64,000 bases of DNA from Pachyseris speciosa. Taxonomy: Eukaryota > Cnidaria > Anthozoa > Scleractinia > Pachyseridae. Within the stretch, counting starts at the first letter, position 1, and every line of letters begins with the position of its first letter. Shown here one piece after another: positions 35,024-46,818 of this stretch. The stretch lies in NCBI GenBank assembly GCA_016490735.1, contig JAEMWC010000955.1:266934-330933 (forward strand). The letters are read 5' to 3'. Below the pieces are notes generated by a model that worked only from the letters and a program-made list of their open reading frames with translations, made no database searches and was not told the DNA's origin. The translations under genes were made by a program, and so were the position numbers.

Positions 35024-35434
35024 CGTAAAAGCTCTATATTAAGCCCCCCATCTCTACTAACCCCACCCCCTCTAATAAGCCCCCCGCTTGGACGTCACTT
35101 CAGTAATAAGACCCCCCTGCCTCTCTAATAAGCCCTTCCACCCCCACATAAGATTTAGTAAATAACTCCCACCTATTCCCTTTTGCGAAATCCACTTCAT
35201 GCGGCCCGGTTAGTTTTTTTTTTAAACAAATATACACTCAAACACATAATACTGTTCGCTTCTCTTTATTCAATAACCAAGTTTCACTGCAGTTGTTTGA
35301 GTTTCGTCGAAATACATAAACGGCGTGTTTAAGATTTGAATAAGCCCCCCTCTCTAAACCCCCCCCCCCCCCCACCCTCCGTTAATAAGGCCTGAAATTA
35401 AATAAGCCCCCGGGGACTTAATAGAGCTCTTACG
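35024..35434. mobile_element. fold-back MITE rich in TAATAAGCCCC
   Basis: CGTAAAAGCTCTATATTAAG on the left pairs with CTTAATAGAGCTCTTACG on the right. The interior has at least six AATAAGCCCC-type words and a C homopolymer at 35359-35374. Non-coding, 411 bp. Confidence 0.7.
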
Positions 35435-35718
35435 GTATATTATTTTAACGTTAGGGATACTCGTCTGGTGGTGTAATGATGTAAATAGCAAGCGGAATGG
35501 GAAAAAGTGAACGCATTGTGGTCACCTCGTTTTATAGCCTTGTATCGGCCTGTCTTCGCTCTGATAGGGTTTTTACGGTATATTATTTTAACGCTAGGGA
35601 TACTCGTTTGGCGGTCTAATGATGTAAATAGCAAGCGGAATGGAAAAGAGTGAACGCGTTGTGGTCACCTCGTTTTATAGCCTTGGATCGGCCTGTCTTC
35701 GCTCTGATAGGCTTTCCA
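35431..35718. repeat. 143-bp direct tandem duplication
   Basis: Two nearly identical units starting TACGGTATATTATTTTAACG at 35431 and 35574 and ending GTCTTCGCTCTGATAGG. Few differences, so recent. Confidence 0.85.
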
Positions 35719-35719
35719 T

Positions 35720-36755
35720 GACAGATTATTACTTTGCCATCCTCACTGACAAAATGAAAGAGCAGGATGAAGAAACTGAAGAAAAGCTTTAGCAGACGCT
35801 ACTTCGGAGCGTTATAAGCGTAAAGAGGATCAAAACGCCACTTCGGAGCCTTATGTCAGATGCGGGGTGGTCCTCGATTTCGTAAACATAAGGAAATCGA
35901 CTTTTAATGAGATAATTTCTGAGTTTGTTGGAAAAAAGGCGGATGATTAGCCCTGTACCTGTGACGGAAAAGTAGATACAACTTCTATGAAAGCTATCGG
36001 CAATTATATCTGACATAGCGTCAGGATTTCGGTCTGTTGTTCATGGAGATGTGGACAAACACATAGATTGTTTACGCAGATTTCTGAGAAGCTCGAACTT
36101 AAATTAAACTTAACTAGGTCATAATTACGTCATTGTAGGTGCTTTATAAGGAAAACAATGCTGGTCAAACACAATGTGGTACACAGCGGTAAAAAATCAC
36201 CCATTTGTGAACTAAAGTCTGAGATACCACTAACCTTTTAGCTCAATCAGCCAAATTCGTTCTATCGTGCTCCGCGTTTCAAACCAGTTTTAGTTTTTCT
36301 GTTCGGCCAATCATCTCAGTGGGAGCGGCGATATGCAAATCAGAACGCAGCACGTTCTGATTGGGCTTATTTGCATAACTCGGCACTGAATCAGAATATC
36401 ATTCCTTTACAAGCACAAATTAAAATATTCATGTTTTTCTGTTTTAAGGAAACACTGTCGATCCCATTTTGTGGCGGGATTGAAAAATAATTACCAGATT
36501 AATATTGAACCTCTTGTAATCATGCAACCAAAGGTATCAGTAATTGTTGCATTGATTTGACAGGCTAAAAATAGGAATAAGGTAGCATAGAAATTGGTTG
36601 TTAAGGACAAGTGATTGCATTGTATTTTAATCAGATAGAAAGACTGAAGTTGTGTTGATTATGATTTCTGGACACTCAAAGTCCTTTTTAAGGAATGCCT
36701 AATGCAAAGCCTTTTATTTTAAATTACCTTAGCTGTAATTTCAAAATACAACCTG
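35720..36755. other. intronic/non-coding
   Basis: One hairpin-like stretch around AACGCAGCACGTT (36344-36357); otherwise nothing recognised. Confidence 0.35.
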
Positions 36756-36757
36756 AA

Positions 36758-37142
36758 GACATTTAACATTAGATTTAACCCGGGATTAATGAATGTATGG
36801 TATAGCCAGCAGAGTTTCAAGAACCCACAAACATGTGACTCACCTTGCATCAAGAAGTATCAGAGAAAAGCACCCTTAAAAAGACATTTAACATTACATG
36901 ATGATTTAACCCGGGATTAATGAATGTGTGGTATGGCCAGCAGGATTCAAGTACCCACAAACATGTGACTCACCTTGCATCAAAAAGTAATAGAGAAAAG
37001 CAGCCTTAAAAAGACATTTAACATTCCATGATGATTTAATCCAGGATTAATGACTGTATCGTATAGTCAGCAGGATTCAAGTACCCACAAACATGTGATT
37101 CCCCTTGCATCAAGAAGTACCAGAGAAAAGCAGCCTTTAAAA
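36758..37142. repeat. tandem triplication, unit about 128 bp
   Basis: Three units start GACATTTAACATT at 36758, 36883 and 37013, each with CCCGGGATTAATGA (or variants), CCCACAAACATGTGA and CACCTTGCATCAA. Non-coding. Confidence 0.85.
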
Positions 37143-38299
37143 CAAAAGACCAGGGAGATAATTATTTTTAATCATTTTATTTGGACATCTTCTTGGCTGA
37201 TGAAAGGACCTGAAATAAAATATAGGCAGCATCAACTATAACTGCTTTGAATGTACTGAATTCAACAGAAGTGTACAGCATCAGTATTGGTGTTAGCTGA
37301 ATACAAAGGAATTCCACCAATTTTGTGACATTCTCGAATACGTTGTTACTATGGCCTCATATTTTGTTGCCTCTATTAAAAACTCAAGTAGTGTCTGAAT
37401 CCTTTTGTCCAATTTTTGCCTTTATTTTGGTGCTTGCAAACTGATAGAAATTGTTGTTTGTGGTTCGTATATATTTATATTTTCATAACCTGTAAAATGT
37501 TGATTGGAAGTTTGTTTCAGTTGAGCAATTTAAGTGAACTCAAGTAGCAAAGGAATGAACCCATGTTGTCGTAGTTAGATTGAAGTTTCCAGCCAAGTAA
37601 CGAGCAATGAGTTTACTCGTCGCACGAGTCAAGTTGGAGTCACGAGTCAGGTTCGAGTAAGGTTCCAAATTTTCTTCTTTTCTTTTTTTCTTATTTATTT
37701 ATTTTTTTTGTTTCTTTTTTTCGATTACACTACTAATGTGCGAGCAGTAACCAGAAATATTAACTTCCCAGTTGGCGAAATTTTTCATTCTCGACCAAAA
37801 GAGCCATTCCCGCTGCGTATTGCCGTTGCTTCACCAAGATGCACGACAACTTTCAATATTAATACATTTTCTACGAATATTAAGGCCTCAAATTTGCACA
37901 TACCTGAAGTACATGTCCCATTTACCCGATATACCGGAAAAACACGCGCGTATGGAAAACCAGGAAACCGGAAAGCCGGAAAGCCGGAAAGCTAGAATCC
38001 GGAATGCCGGAATGCCGGAAAGTGCCGGAAAACCGGATAGAGCTAGTCAGAAAAGGAAATAGAATGGAATTAAATGGAAAACAGTTTTTAGTTTATAATT
38101 TTGTTTTATAAATTAAGGTCGCACTCGCACACCTGCAGCACTCCAGCTCCCGAGATTTTAATTACTCATTTTTCCCACGGCGGCGAAACAATTTAATTTG
38201 ATATTATGGATGCTTGCGGTCTTCACGTGCAAGCTACAGATGGTTGACAGCTGTACTACACCTTTAATTTCAAGGCGTGAGAATGTTTTTTCCAATCGC

Positions 38300-38901
38300 T
38301 AACCTTTTGTACATTATGCTAGCATTTTTTCGAGGCGCCACGCAGCTCCCGGAACAGTTCACAGGATTGGCTGAGAAAACAATAAACAAACAACAGAAAC
38401 AATGGACCCTAGCCCTGAAATAATGGAGCTGCGTGGTAATAAGAACCAATGAAATAAGAGGTTACTGAGAGCTGCGTGGCATCTGATTTTTTCGAGCATT
38501 TTAGTGAGGCAAAAGGATTGAGCATTATTCGAGCATTTTAGTGGCATTTTCCCGGAAATTTCTTTTTCCGAGAAACTAAAAAAGAAAATATCTTTTTGGA
38601 GAAAATGAAGACTAAAACTCAAAATTCATAGATGATTTCGAGGATTATGTTTTTTTGGCTGTATTTATGAACTCGTATACGTTGTTGTTGTTACTTGCAA
38701 GACTTGTACGTTTTTGTAAGTGTGAACAGTTAACACCATGTTAAAAACTTTTAAATTAATTAAAAAACCGTTTCTATAATGAGCATTATCCGAGCATATT
38801 AGTGGCTATTTTTGGGAAGACCGAGCATTTTAGTGGGAAAATTGGAGTATTAAGGTGGAGCATTTTAGTGGGGAAACAAAAGCATAATGTACAAAAGCCT
38901 A
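38300..38901. mobile_element. nested 602-bp element, CCAATCGC duplication
   Basis: TAACCTTTTGTACATTATGC and its near complement at the right end form TIRs, flanked by CCAATCGC on both sides (38292-38299, 38902-38909). CGAGCATTTTAGTGG recurs about five times inside. Non-coding; an 8-bp duplication suggests hAT. Confidence 0.8.
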
Positions 38902-38945
38902 CCAATCGCGAAACATACCTTTCAAACTGTGAAACGTACACTAAG

Positions 38946-39245
38946 CGGATGTTTACATGAGAAAACTCGCACCGAGGCGAGTTTCATACCGGTGTGAGGT
39001 TCATATCGGGGCGACTTTTGCCCCGGCGCGAGTTCACTCCGGGTCCCTCTCGTAACTCTGTATTCGTTTACATGATACCACCGAAAAATGTCATGTCGCA
39101 CCGGCGCGAGTTCACCCCGGTTCCTGCACTGGAGCGATAATTTTCGTTCCGGTGCAAAATCTCGAATACGAATACAGAGCTGCAAGAGGGAACCAGAGTG
39201 AACTCGCGCCGGGGCGAAAGTCGCCCCGGTATCATGTAAACACCC
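38946..39245. mobile_element. nested MITE with ATGTTTACATGA ends
   Basis: GATGTTTACATGA and TCATGTAAACACCC are inverted ends, with ACTAA next to both (38940-38944, 39246-39250). The interior has CCGGCGCGAGTTCAC words on both strands. Confidence 0.65.
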
Positions 39246-39301
39246 ACTAAAACTGAAGCGGTGGGCTTCAAAAAACGAAAGTATGAACAAATACATATGA
39301 G

Positions 39302-39453
39302 TTATTGGCCAAGGGTGAGGTCAAGATGGCGGGATATTAGCCAAGTTCTTTTTTTGCGTGTTTATGGACCGAGATGAAGTCGAGGTCCATAAACACGCAA
39401 AAAAAGAACGAGGCCAATATCCCGCCATCTTGACCGAACAAGCTTGGTCAATA
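39302..39453. repeat. 152-bp perfect-type hairpin
   Basis: TCAAGATGGCGGGATATT pairs with AATATCCCGCCATCTTGA, and TTTTTTTGCGTGTTTATGGA pairs with TCCATAAACACGCAAAAAAA around a 7-9 nt loop. Confidence 0.85.
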
Positions 39454-40483
39454 AAGGATTTATTATATGACTCAAAGGACGCCATCAAGAGACAGTAAAA
39501 TGCGGGACGAACGGGCTATCCCGAGAGGTCAAGAGGGCTCCATCTTGACCTCGTGGGTAGCCAATCACAGCAGGAGAATTGACTCATCTTGACCGCTGCA
39601 AGAGCCAGTCATATAATAAATGTGGTTCACGAAAAATAACAATCATGCCGACCTCTTTCCTGCCATCTCTTGGATTTCATTATGACGAGATCTGAAAGGC
39701 GACGCAAAGACGTTATACCACAAATAAAACGAGCTATAACATTCATTTATAATTTCCTTTTCTTGTCGGGACTTCCTTGTTCAATTATCTAGGAAAAATA
39801 TTCTCACGCCTTGAAAGTAAAGGTGGAGTACAGCTGTCAATCACCTGTAGCTTGCACGTGAAGACCGCAAGCGTCCATAATATCAAATTAAATTGTTTCG
39901 CCGCCGTGGGAAAAAAATGAGTAATTAAAATCTCGGGAGCTGGAGTGCTCCAGGGTGTGCGAGTGCGACTTTTATAAAACAAAATTATAAACTAAAAACT
40001 GTTTTCCATTTAATTCCATTCTATTTCGCTCCAACTTAATTTTCCTTTTATGACTAGCTCTATCCGGTTTTCCGGCACTTTCCGGCATTCCGGTATTCCG
40101 GCATTCCGCATTCTTGGCTTTCCGGCTTTTCGGTTTCCTGGTTTTCCATACGCGCGTGTTTTTCCGGTATATCGGGTAAATGGGACATGTACTTCAGGTA
40201 TGTGCAAATTTGAGGTCTTAATATTCGTAGAAAATGTATTAATATTGAAAGTTGTCGTGCATCTTGGTGAAGCAACGGCAATACGCAGTGGTAATGACTC
40301 TTTTGGTCGAGAATGAAGAATGTCGCCAACTGGGAAGTTAATATTTCTGGTTACTGCTCGCACATCAGTAGTGTAATCGAAAAAAAAAAAACAAAGAAAA
40401 CAAAAAGAAAAAAAATTTGGAACGTGACTCGTGACTCGAACTTGACTCGCGACTCGAACTTGACTCGTACGACGAGTAAACTG

Positions 40484-40735
40484 ACGAGCAATACTGCATT
40501 TTGCTCGACATCTCATACATATTGACCATGGGTGGACATTTGGTAAATCAACCAACACAGAAACATTCCAAATTTTCAGGACTTGGTCAGCAAATTTAAT
40601 AGCCTCCTCTTTTCGTTCCCCTGGTTTGAGTCTATCAGCGCAAATTCGACAAAGAGAGTCGCGCCATTTCGTATGCACTTCCATAGAATCCCCTTCAAAA
40701 CAAAATGAAAACAAAACTGGGTGTTTTAAACACAT
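40484..40735 (-). pseudogene. RAG1-like zinc-binding exon, split by transposon
   Basis: A minus-strand frame of about 70 codons with possible acceptor at about 40697. It contains SLCRICADRLKPGERKEEAI, then VLKIWNVSVLVDLPNVHP and ICMRCRAKC. The order C-x2-C, W, V-HP, C-x2-C matches the central zinc-binding region of RAG1 and the RAG1-like zinc-finger exons known from cnidarian genes. The frame is broken by the element at 37609-40483; on the far side (37599 downward on the minus strand) it stays open for about 20 codons (YLAGNFNLTTTTW). Whether a working copy exists elsewhere is unknown. The host gene was not identified. Confidence 0.5.
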
Positions 40736-41119
40736 AGAAACAGCAATCCTTTTGTCTTACTAAAACAGCTGTTTCAGTAAACTTTAATGCCTAACCTTCA
40801 AAAAAAAAATCAGTTGTCTGCAACGCTGGGATTTGGCATGATGGCACTTCAAGAACACTATAATCAGTCAAAAATTCCGAATAGATACAGAAAATTCGAA
40901 AAATACGATAATCTGAGCTAACTCTCGACTTATTTTGAAATGTGATCCGAAAATGGCGGCTACCTTGATGTTTCCTTATCAAAAGTTCCAGATCAGTATT
41001 TTACGTGTCAGAAAACAAACGATTTCTTACGACCCGCGCGTCTCTTGCAAACCGTCCGCTATGTTCCTCAAGAACAATGGCTTCGTGACGTCACTGATGT
41101 CCTAAAAATAGTGATAATG

Positions 41120-41371
41120 GGGCCCGGTTGTTCAGAAGCTGATTAACTTGTTAGCGTAAACTTTGGTTGCGGTTTATAACTTTTGGATGAAACTTTTTTA
41201 ATTTTGTAACTTTTGGATGAAACTTTCTTTTGCTGCTTTTTGTTTTTTAATATTGATGTCCTCTAATTTAAACTTTTACAGAATATCAGCGTTGAACAAC
41301 ATTTGTGGATAGAGAAATAAACTCCTTGGTTAATTTTGTATTAGGGTTAATCGGCTTTCGAACAACCGGGC
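41120..41371. mobile_element. MITE, 252 bp (GGGCCCGGTTGTTC ends)
   Basis: GGCCCGGTTGTTCAGAAGC at the left and TTTCGAACAACCGGGC at the right are inverted, as are the inner GATTAAC/GTTAATC. Interior has a short direct repeat (AACTTTTGGATGAAACTTT, 41190 and 41207). Non-coding. Confidence 0.7.
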
Positions 41372-43125
41372 GGACTGGATTCTTCCTCATTCAAAGGTGT
41401 TCGTGCCCGTTTCGAGCTTGCAGATGTTGCAGTGCACGCAACTTTGTTTAGAGTGGGGAGATGGAAAGCGCAAGATCATGGAGACATCATTAAAGCCCAA
41501 ATAAGGCACAGTGTCTCAAGTAGTTTTGCAACTGGATGTAGCTTGGGCACGGCTGCCCGTGGATGCTGATCTCACGTTGGAAAAAGAAAAGAAAAGAACT
41601 GGGAGGATGAGGAAGTCTTTTATAAGATTTTTTTCTTCCAGTGCTTGCGCAAGATTTTATTTCGCGGGTAAAAGCCTCTGTGCGGTGTTTTATAACTTAT
41701 TTAATGCACATATATTTATTCGTTTCTTCACTATTTCACTAAAAATTGACGTACAAAATAGATTTCATACTTAAAGACCATTTCTGAAATTTCAATTAAA
41801 ATAGTAAAGGTGCAGTGTCATGCGAATCATCTCGTACTTATTTCAGTCAACTATTTGACAAAACATGTTTTGGTATTTTTCTTATTCGTGCATTGGCTCA
41901 GTACTTGAAAACGATGACCCGACTTTTCCTAGTAGAGGTTCCAAATACATGTTTCATACCAGCTAACACAACAATAAGCTTTTTTACAGACTACTCCTGT
42001 TTTGTTATTTATTTGTGAAGTGTTTGGTATTTCGGTAACTGAAACTGAGCTCTAAACACGACGACCACACAGTTTCCTTTCCGATCTAAGCCCATTTGTA
42101 AACTCTGGGTTCACAAAAATTCAGTCTAGCTAAAGAAATCTTGAAAAAATATCCCGGCTTGAACGTGATTCGATGCAATGACCACCTGCGTTCATAATTG
42201 CAGTAGTCTTTCACACCTTTTAAGAAACTTTCACCTTCAGTGCAGTACGTTCATCTTCTTCAATTAGAGCTTCCATGTGCATTGATTAAATCAACAGTGG
42301 TGAAGTCGCGGTTACTAGTCATTGTTTCACGACACAAATCTGTGAATTATCTTTCCTTTATTACACATGGAGAATCCTACACGAGAAAGGGAAGATATTA
42401 ATTTTATTTTGGAGTGGTTAAAACAATATTTTACTGCCTGTTTTTTTTTTCCTAAAATATTGTTTTTACCATTGGAAAATAGAACTGATTTATATATTCG
42501 CCCCACCATGTACATCTTTTCATTATACAGTCAACTCTCTCGTAAGCGGTCACCCTAGGGAATTGGAAAAAGTGTCCGTTAGTAGAGCTCTCCACTTAAG
42601 AGAATTTTCCCAAAAGCAGGGTGAATGTCCGCTTACGGGAACAAAACCTTCATAACAGGTAAACATGTCCACAGAGGAGATAGGTGCCGCCTGGAAATTC
42701 CTAGCCTGCGTAGCAAGCGTTTTCATAAGGTTTCCGAGTATAGAAAGACCGAGTAAAGGGATTTTCGATGTTTTGGCGTCGCCAAAAATGGGGCGCGGCC
42801 AAAACATCTGACAGTGTCCGCTAACGGACACGCTCTACATACAGACTCTTTATTCGTCAGCGATAGTTTTTTCGTCAGCTTCAGAGAACTTCAGGAATCT
42901 GTCAATCACCATTTTTCACTGACTACACAAACAACCCTGAAAAAGCGGGAAATGACGTCATCAATATCCTCACTTGTAAGGAGTAGGAAACTATGCCCCT
43001 AAAGTCCCAGATGTAGTTTTGTATGAATTTTACGAGCAGTATATTTTTGGATTAAAACACTTGTGTCTAGTTACAAAAAAAAACAAGTTGCCCACTTTCT
43101 TGCATAAAATGCAATTTAACTCACC
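41372..43125. other. intronic/non-coding
   Basis: Contains a possible pogo-like MITE at about 42528-42840 (CAGTCAACTCTCTCGTAAGC at the left, GTCCGCTAACGGACACGCTC at the right). Otherwise no exon was recognised. Confidence 0.4.
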
Positions 43126-43221
43126 AAACTATTTTTACTGAGTGCGTGCTCCGAAATGTATACCTAACCCTAACGCTGACCCCAACCGTAATCCTTTTTT
43201 TTTTTTTTTCATTCTTTTCAG

Positions 43222-43263
43222 CAACTACCATTGACAAACCGTCGGAAGCACCGATTATTTCAA
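43222..43263 (+). CDS. microexon A1 (42 nt, phase 1-1)
   Basis: Acceptor TTCATTCTTTTCAG and donor CAA|GTCGGT. With a G from the preceding exon it encodes TTIDKPSEAPIIS after an Ala, a Ser/Thr/Pro-rich 14-residue module. Phase 1 at both ends matches the FN3 exons upstream and the REJ exon downstream, so it can be inserted or skipped without frameshift. Expression evidence is lacking; identification rests on splice signals, phase and conservation of the coding sequence in eight copies. The donor is weaker than consensus. Confidence 0.6.
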
Positions 43264-43760
43264 GTCGGTGTACACTGTCTGCATATTTCTTTTTAAGATG
43301 AAAAATTATAAAGTTTATAAACAACCAGCAGCACAAAATAAAAGGAGATACAATGATAAGGCAAAGCCAGGGGCTAAAATGGCAAAGGTCAATCGTGCGA
43401 GAGTTACAAACCAACATGTGCAAAAAGGGTTGAAGTCAAACAAACAAATATCATAAATAGACACAATAGGCGAATTATACAGAAATAAGTAAACAAATAA
43501 GTGGAATTAATATAAAACAAGCTATCAACGTATATACAGTAGTTTGAGGTAGACATAGGTGGGAAAATAGATGAAGATTTTCTATTGTTTAGATTAGTAA
43601 ATAGAAGTATAAGATCGAGAGATGGAAGGGCGGTGTTTTATTAATAGAGAGATTGGAGAAAAGAAAGAATACGTTACAGCGTTAAAAACTTCATGCAATA
43701 CATCGCGTTTCAAATATTTCACTGAAATCACTTTTTAACACTCTCTTTTATACTTTTCAG

Positions 43761-43802
43761 CAGCTGCCACCGACAAACTATCAGTATCACCGACTGTTTC
43801 AG
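43761..43802 (+). CDS. microexon B1 (42 nt, phase 1-1)
   Basis: Acceptor TTTTATACTTTTCAG, donor CAG|GTCTGT. Encodes AATDKLSVSPTVS after an Ala. Same length, phase and layout as type A, so the two are paralogous: both share DKLS or DKPS and a P followed by a hydrophobic pair and S. Confidence 0.6.
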
Positions 43803-44367
43803 GTCTGTATGTAGTGTCGAAAAACACAACATGCTAAAGTTTGCAGAATATCACAGCCCATAGTTGCTGTGTTAAGCCTCTCTTTTTCCTCGTTTGATGA
43901 TCTAAGGAACGCTTTGCATAATCAGTTATTTCCTTTTTTTGTTACTTTTTCGTAAGGTGTAACAGACAGCGCATTGACGTCAACCATATTTGAGCCAAGT
44001 TTGTCCAACAGCCAACTTCAATCTTCAGCGTTATTACCAGGGAAATGTTCGTGCATATCCAGTTCAATATTCAAAACAATATGATCGCTAAAATTAATCA
44101 GTGTTTCAATATGCAGAGAGAACTGTTGTTTTGTAATGCTAAGTGTTGCGTGACATTGAAATTTGTTCAGTCAAATACTATTTTGAAGTAATAGATCAAA
44201 AGTCTGATCTCCCGACAATAAGTGGTACTATGACTACCTTAATGAAAAAAAATTGATGTCACGTGATCGGTACTTTTGACAACAAATAACAAAAGCGATG
44301 GCTAAGCTTAGCTTAAACATGGGTGGAATGGAGGGGGAGGGGGGTTGGGAGAATGAATGTTTGTTTT

Positions 44368-44494
44368 GCCCTTAGGGTTAAGGTTCTGAGGCTTGGAGTA
44401 AGGCTAGATTGATGGGTTAGGGTTAAGTTAGGTTAGGTTTGGGGTTAGGTTTAGGTTGGGGTTGGGGTTAGAGTTGGGGTTAGGGACAAAATAT
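44368..44494 (+). repeat. telomere-like degenerate TTAGGG tract
   Basis: Variants of GGGTTAGGGTTAAG, GGTTAGGTTT and GGGGTTGGGGTTAG over about 125 bp. Present in all four units (also about 46665-46782, 48962-49076, 51270-51383), with copy-specific single-base length changes in G runs. Confidence 0.75.
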
Positions 44495-44523
44495 TCAGTG
44501 TCTTTCCTTCCATGTTGCACTTT

Positions 44524-45429
44524 GCTACAATAGTTAGCGCTTTGCGCACGAACTAGCTCCTGTCATTCGAAATATTTATAACCAGTCGCTTAAGGAGGGA
44601 TACATCCCATCACTTCTAAAATCTTCCATCGTCACCCCAATCCCGAAGGTCACCCCACCAAAAGAAAAAAAGAGCGATCTCCGCGCCATATCACTCACGT
44701 GCACACTGGCAAAAGTCATGGAGAGATTCACGTGCATAAGCTACTGCAACAGTTACATGGAAAAATCGACCCGCGACAGTTTGCGCGTAGAGGCCACTCA
44801 AAAACAGATGCTCTTCTATTCATGTTACAATCCATTTACGAGGCAGTAGACTTTGGTGATCTAGGAGCCCGGATCTTCTTCGCTGACTTTTCGAAAGGCT
44901 TTGATCTAATTGACCATAAAATCTTAATGACTGAGATGCAAAAACTAGAGGTTAAACCCGCGCTCATCAGTTGGATTTCTGCGTTCCTAACAGATAGACA
45001 GCAAGCTGTAAGAATAAGTACAACCTTATCACATTGGAAATTCTTCAAGGGAGGTGTGCCTCAGGGAACTAAACTAGGAGTGATACTTTTCACAATAATG
45101 ACAAACAGTCTTTTAGCTGATTGGCACCTGAGAGTCAAGATTGTGGATGAGACGTCTGCCATAAAAATACTACCCAGGAACTCTATCAGTCTGCTCAATT
45201 CGACCCTATCTGACATTCACAATTTTTCTATGGATCACAACATGAGACTAAACCCTATTAAATGTAAAGAGATGTTAATTAAGTTTATGTTAAATCCTAA
45301 CTTTATTCTCAGACCATTAATTGTAGGCAACAACGCTATAGAACGTGTATCGACTTACGAGATGCTAGGAGTACTTATCGATAGCGACCTTAAGTGGAAT
45401 AGTCATATTGACTACATGTTAATTAACTA
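44524..45429 (+). pseudogene. LINE reverse-transcriptase fragment, copy 1
   Basis: Begins in one frame with APVIRNIYNQSLKEGYIPSL and IVTPIPKV, shifts frame near 44710-44750, then runs open for 240 codons: FARRGHSKTDALL, FFADFSKGFDLIDHKIL (RT motif A with D), GGVPQGTKLGVILF (motif B), and KIVDETSA where YxDD is expected (motif C), then a NPIKCKEM segment and YEMLGVLIDSDLKWNSHIDY. The second catalytic Asp of motif C is Glu. The 3' end is lost at the unit junction. Related to CR1/L2/jockey-type RTs; clade not settled. Inactive. Confidence 0.85.
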
Positions 45430-45521
45430 CCAAAGTATTTTTACTGAAATGTATGCTCTGAAATGTATACCTAACCCTAACGCTGACCCCAACCCTAATT
45501 CTTTCTTCTTTTTTTTTTCAG

Positions 45522-45563
45522 CAACTGCCATTGATAAACTATCGGAAGCACCGATTATTTCAA
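45522..45563 (+). CDS. microexon A2
   Basis: Acceptor TTTTTTTTTTCAG, donor CAA|GTCAGT. Encodes TAIDKLSEAPIIS after an Ala. Differs from A1 by four or so bases, all leaving an open frame. The upstream polypyrimidine tract is preceded by CCTAACCCTAACGC. Confidence 0.6.
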
Positions 45564-46059
45564 GTCAGTGTCCACTGTCTACATAATTTTTTTAAGATGA
45601 AAAATTATAAAGTTTACTAACAACCAGCAGCACAAAACAGAAGGAGATACAATGATAAGCCAAAGCCAGGGGCTAAAATGGCAAAGGTCAATGGTGCGAG
45701 AGTTACAAACCAACATGTGCAAAAAGGGTTGAAGTCAAACAAACAAATATTATAAATAGACACAAGAGGCGAATTATACAGAAATAAGTAAACAAATAAG
45801 TGGAATTAATATAAAACAAGCTATCAACGTATATACAGTAGGTTGAGGTAGACATAGGTGGGAAAATAAATGAAGATTTTCTATTGTTTAGATTAGTAAA
45901 TAGAAGTATAAGATCAAGAGATGGAAGGGCGGTGTTTTATTAATAGAGAGATTGGAGAAAAGAAAGAATACGTTACAGCGTTAAAAACTTCATGCAATAC
46001 ATCACGTTTCAAATATTTCACTGAAATCACTTTTTAACACTCTCTTTTATACTTTTCAG

Positions 46060-46101
46060 CAACTGCCACCGACAAACTATCAGTATCACCGACTGTTTCA
46101 G
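46060..46101 (+). CDS. microexon B2
   Basis: Encodes TATDKLSVSPTVS after an Ala; acceptor and donor as in B1. Differs from B1 by one base (GCT to ACT, Ala to Thr). Confidence 0.6.
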
Positions 46102-46818
46102 GTCTGTATGTAGTGTCGAAAAACACAACATGCTAAAGTTTGCAAGAATATCACAGCCCATAGTTGCTGTGTTAAGCCTCTCTTTTTCCTCGTTTGATGA
46201 TCTAAGGAACGCTTTGCATAATCAGTTATTTCCTTTTTTTGTTACTTTTTCGTAAGGTGTAACAGACAGCGCATTGACGTCAACCATATTTGAGCCAAGT
46301 TCGTCGAACAGCCAATTTCAATCTTCAGCGTCATTACCAGGGAAAAGTTCGTGCATATCCAGTTCAATATTCAAAACAATATGATCGCTAAAATTAATCA
46401 GTGTTTCAATATGCAGAGAGAACTGTTGTTTTGTATTGCTAAGTGTTGCGTGACATTGAAATTTGTTCAGTGAAATACTATTTTGAAGTAGAGATCAAAA
46501 GTCTGATCTCCCGACAATAAGTGGTACTATGACTACCTTAATGAAAAAAAATTGATGTCACGTGATCGGTACTTTTGACAACAAATAACAAAAGCGATGG
46601 CTAAGCTTAGCTTAAACATGGGTGGAATGGAGGGGGAGGGGGTTGGGAGAATGAATGTTTGTTTTGCCCTTAGGGTTAAGGTTCTGAGGCTTGGGGTAAG
46701 GCTAGATTGATGGGTTAGGGTTAAGTTAGGTTAGGTTTGGGTTAGGTTTAGGTTGGGGTTGGGGTTAGAGTTGGGTTAGGGACAAAATATTCAGTGTCTT
46801 TCCTTCCATGTTGCACTT

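Larger units (their letters stand above)
37609..40483. mobile_element. 2.9 kb inverted-repeat element splitting an exon
   Basis: Arms of about 690 bp (37610-38299 and 39785-40482) are highly similar and inverted, starting AGTTTACTCGTCG at the tips. Subterminal CGAGTCAAGTTCGAGTC and GGAAAGCCGGAAA words repeat. ACGAGCAAT flanks both ends exactly (37600-37608, 40484-40492), a 9-bp duplication (or 8 bp plus one) as in MULE or hAT elements. The interior holds nested MITEs (38300, 38946, 39302). No transposase was found. Confidence 0.85.

Noticed and set aside
37708..40735. ORFs of 88-96 codons with GKPES/GFPAF repeats in both arms
   Set aside because: They translate the GGAAAGCCGGAAA repeat of the inverted arms; only the zinc-binding part beyond 40484 was kept.
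42528..42840. Confident pogo-like MITE
   Set aside because: The left end resembles a pogo TIR but the right end does not pair well and no TA duplication was found.
44368..44494. True telomere or chromosome end
   Set aside because: The tract is degenerate, short, repeated in each tandem unit and flanked by ordinary sequence.
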